From JBCCJA01 sp039045975 (GTDB lineage: Bacteria; Planctomycetota; Planctomycetia; Planctomycetales; Planctomycetaceae): a stretch of 64,000 bases of DNA. The position numbers were made by a program, and so were the translations under genes. Location of the stretch: the NCBI GenBank assembly GCA_039045975.1, contig JBCCJA010000007.1, positions 1-64,000 on the forward strand, given 5' to 3'. This document shows, piece by piece, positions 62,383 to 64,000 of this stretch (position 1 is its first letter; every line of letters begins with the position of its first letter). The notes below the pieces were generated by a model. It ran no database searches. It was given only the letters and a program-made list of their open reading frames with translations, and was not told the DNA's origin.

Positions 62383-63480
62383 ATGTGTGGTCAAAAGAAG
62401 GATCTCCGCGACGGATCGAGTCGGAGCGGTTTCACACTCGTCGAACTGTTAGTGGTGATTTCGATCATCACGGTTTTGGTCTCGCTCCTCTTGCCGGCCG
62501 TCCAAAATACGCGGGAGGCGGCGCGCCGGACGTCGTGCCAGAACAACATGAAGCAACTCGGTCTGGCCTTACACAATTTCCACGACACATACGGTCGGCT
62601 GCCACACCTGTGGGACTTCGGACCGGAGCAGGCGGGCGGCACGTGTCGGGACCCGCGTACGCCTCTCTCGCTGCTCCTGCCGTACATCGAACAACAATCG
62701 ATTTACGACGACCTGGGCTACCCGGCCCCGCCGACGCTCTCGATCTACATCGACGTGCCGCCGGAAGCCGAGCAGATCCCGGTGTTCGTCTGTCCGGGCG
62801 ACACGATCGCTCCGGGAGCGTCCAGTACCCACACGTCTTACGCCGCGAACGCTGGCACGGCCCACTTGCCTTGGGCGTTCTTCTGTAACCCCGATACGGG
62901 GTTCTATTGCGAGTGGTTCGACGACGGGAATCCCGGCTTCGACGGAATCTACGACTACTCGAGCGGCTGCAACGTCCGCGGAGGCGGCGACAAGCTCGCC
63001 TTCCGTAACCTTACCGACGGGCTGTCGAACACGATCGCCTTTGGCGAGTCCAACGGTCAGGTTTACGACGCGGTCACCCGCGAGCCGCTGCCGACGGCGT
63101 TCGGGAAGGTGTACAACGACATCTACGCGACGCAGGCCAGTATTTTCGCCTACAATCGTCTCAATCACAAATTTTCCGGAGCTTCGGCGGTTGAACAGAT
63201 TCGGGCGACGATCGATCCGTCGTACCCGTTCCACATGACAACACAGCTGGACTACAACAGCGCTTTCCGTTCGGACCACCAGAACGGTGTGAACGTCGTG
63301 ATGGCCGACGGTTCTGTCAGGTTTCTCTCGGAGGCGATCGACGGTGACCCTGTCGACGTGTTCAAGTACCCGGAGGGCAGTTCGTCGGCCTCCGCGCCGG
63401 GTCCGATAAATCACTACGCCGCCGGGGCCGTCTTCCGCTCTTTGGCATCACGAAACGACGGCGAAGTCACCGCCTTCTGA
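62383..63480 (+). CDS. DUF1559 type IV pilin-like protein
   Basis: A 365-residue protein of the DUF1559 family, hugely expanded in planctomycetes. The prepilin-type leader is GFTLVELLVVISIITVLVSL, cleaved before the Phe; then LLPAVQNTREAARRTSCQNN and MKQLGLALHNFHDTYGRLP, the family signature. The DUF1559 body ends with the H-X9-DG motif: SDHQNGVNVVMADGSVRFLS. The leader should be processed by an A24 peptidase such as that at 51605-52879. ATG at 62383 with GGGAG upstream. A small membrane protein follows after 9 bases, a common pairing. Confidence 0.95.
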   Translation: MCGQKKDLRDGSSRSGFTLVELLVVISIITVLVSLLLPAVQNTREAARRTSCQNNMKQLGLALHNFHDTYGRLPHLWDFGPEQAGGTCRDPRTPLSLLLPYIEQQSIYDDLGYPAPPTLSIYIDVPPEAEQIPVFVCPGDTIAPGASSTHTSYAANAGTAHLPWAFFCNPDTGFYCEWFDDGNPGFDGIYDYSSGCNVRGGGDKLAFRNLTDGLSNTIAFGESNGQVYDAVTREPLPTAFGKVYNDIYATQASIFAYNRLNHKFSGASAVEQIRATIDPSYPFHMTTQLDYNSAFRSDHQNGVNVVMADGSVRFLSEAIDGDPVDVFKYPEGSSSASAPGPINHYAAGAVFRSLASRNDGEVTAF

Positions 63481-63489
63481 GCGAAGTTC

Positions 63490-63675
63490 ATGGAAAAAAT
63501 TAAACAGTTTTCCGGGCTCCTCGTGGTGTGCGTGGCGGGTGGCATTGTGGCGTACACGTTGTTTCAGAGTTTCGGCGGGCCGGCCCCTTCCCGGGCCGTG
63601 AAGATGGAGGATCGTGCGGACGCGATCAGGGAGTTGGAGGGCGGTTTCCGGGAACCGTCTCGGGCCGAGCCGTGA
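63490..63675 (+). CDS. small membrane protein downstream of DUF1559 gene
   Basis: A 61-residue protein with one membrane helix (FSGLLVVCVAGGIVAYTLF) and a charged C-terminal tail (MEDRADAIRELEGGFRE). It starts 9 bases after the DUF1559 stop and is probably cotranscribed. Planctomycete DUF1559 genes often have such short partners, though no function is known. Confidence 0.7.
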   Translation: MEKIKQFSGLLVVCVAGGIVAYTLFQSFGGPAPSRAVKMEDRADAIRELEGGFREPSRAEP

Positions 63676-63701
63676 CACAGTCTCCCCGTCAAGAAATGGT
63701 G

Positions 63702-64000
63702 TCACGACTGCGGTAGATGCTTGGATTCGTCGGCCTTCTTCCGTTGATCGAATTCTTCGACGAGCTCGGCTCGGCGTTCGGCGATCCGGCGGTCGAACTC
63801 GGCGAGGGCGTCGACCGCTTTTTCTTTGCTCGTGACAAGCCCGATGATTAGGTACTGCGTGATCGCCAGCGTGTAGCAGATCCAACCGACAATATAGTTT
63901 TCGTCCCAGCGGTACTCGACGCGGGTCAAAGGCTTTTCACCTTTTGAGTCAGTTCTTTTCGCATCGATGACGGCCGCTGCCGCCTCGAGCTTCTTCTTCT
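63702..64000 (-). CDS. partial gene: membrane protein with C-terminal coiled coil
   Basis: The frame is open to the right edge of the window, so the true start lies beyond it or is the TTG at 63929. The visible 98 residues are a Lys/Ala-rich linker, a likely membrane helix (IVGWICYTLAITQYLIIGLV) and a charged coiled-coil tail (KAVDALAEFDRRIAERRAEL through DQRKKADES). No family is recognised. Composition is less GC-rich than the neighbours. Confidence 0.5.
   Translation of the reverse strand, partial: KKKLEAAAAVIDAKRTDSKGEKPLTRVEYRWDENYIVGWICYTLAITQYLIIGLVTSKEKAVDALAEFDRRIAERRAELVEEFDQRKKADESKHLPQS

Overview
This window is chromosomal DNA of very high GC that reads as a member of the Planctomycetota. 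The evidence is the gene content: a DUF1559 type IV pilin-like protein, a PEP-CTERM protein, a DUF1080 lipoprotein, a BatA/VWA/DUF4175-type operon, an FGE-sulfatase-domain protein, a Tat-exported Gfo/Idh/MocA protein, a fused AroD-AroE enzyme, and a 23S-5S rRNA cluster without an adjacent 16S gene. I cannot name a genus. Genes are packed tightly; 4-bp stop/start overlaps (ATGA, GTGA, TTGA) are the rule and clear Shine-Dalgarno sites the exception. No phage, transposase, CRISPR array or plasmid function is visible.

Layout. 1-2500: prfB with a translationally coupled lipoprotein, then a small unknown gene. 2651-7966: a membrane-anchored pseudokinase with a beta-helix-like exterior, then pyrB, an apparently inactive dihydroorotase homologue and a lipoprotein. 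7982-16343: three overlapping minus-strand genes (BatA/VWA, VWA, DUF4175-like with a long disordered tail), probably one membrane complex. 16404-19038: a YdjM-like membrane protein, spoVG with a zinc-ribbon insert, ispE. 19188-25000: oxidoreductase, FGE-domain protein, apbE, hisN, and a LarA-family enzyme; the FGE and apbE start codons overlap head to head, and the convergent apbE and hisN genes both end inside a pair of palindromic repeats. 25193-28585: SNF2-family ATPase. About 28740-29403 is a low-GC patch carrying an unrecognised gene beside a 5'-truncated enolase-superfamily pseudogene. 30145-36396: AsmA-like protein, GT-C glycosyltransferase, rpiB, and an MBL-fold hydrolase.

37133-42318 is a tight operon hemD-hemE-hemG-DUF2459-tilS, followed by an MFS transporter. 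44100-48240 is the RNA region, all on the minus strand: tRNA-Ile(GAT), tRNA-Ala(TGC), 23S, 5S, tRNA-Gly(CCC), then a compact structured element with a very strong Shine-Dalgarno site, a 13-codon frame and a built-in complementary anti-SD strand. This last element is the most unusual signal in the window. 48388-57024 holds a DUF493 protein, glycerate 2-kinase, hisA, hisH, a prepilin peptidase, aroK, aroDE and mutL. 57161-64000 holds a DUF485/sodium-solute symporter pair, a secreted DUF5060 glycoside-hydrolase-like protein, a PEP-CTERM protein, a DUF1559 pilin-like protein with a small membrane partner, and one gene running off the end.

The main functional themes are housekeeping metabolism (pyrimidine, histidine, shikimate, isoprenoid and haem pathways), translation (prfB, tilS, rRNA/tRNA), repair (mutL), and a large share of envelope and secreted proteins. 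Several intergenic palindromes (22767-22864, 35502-35582, 36690-36760, 53491-53547, 55074-55179) look like short interspersed repeats.
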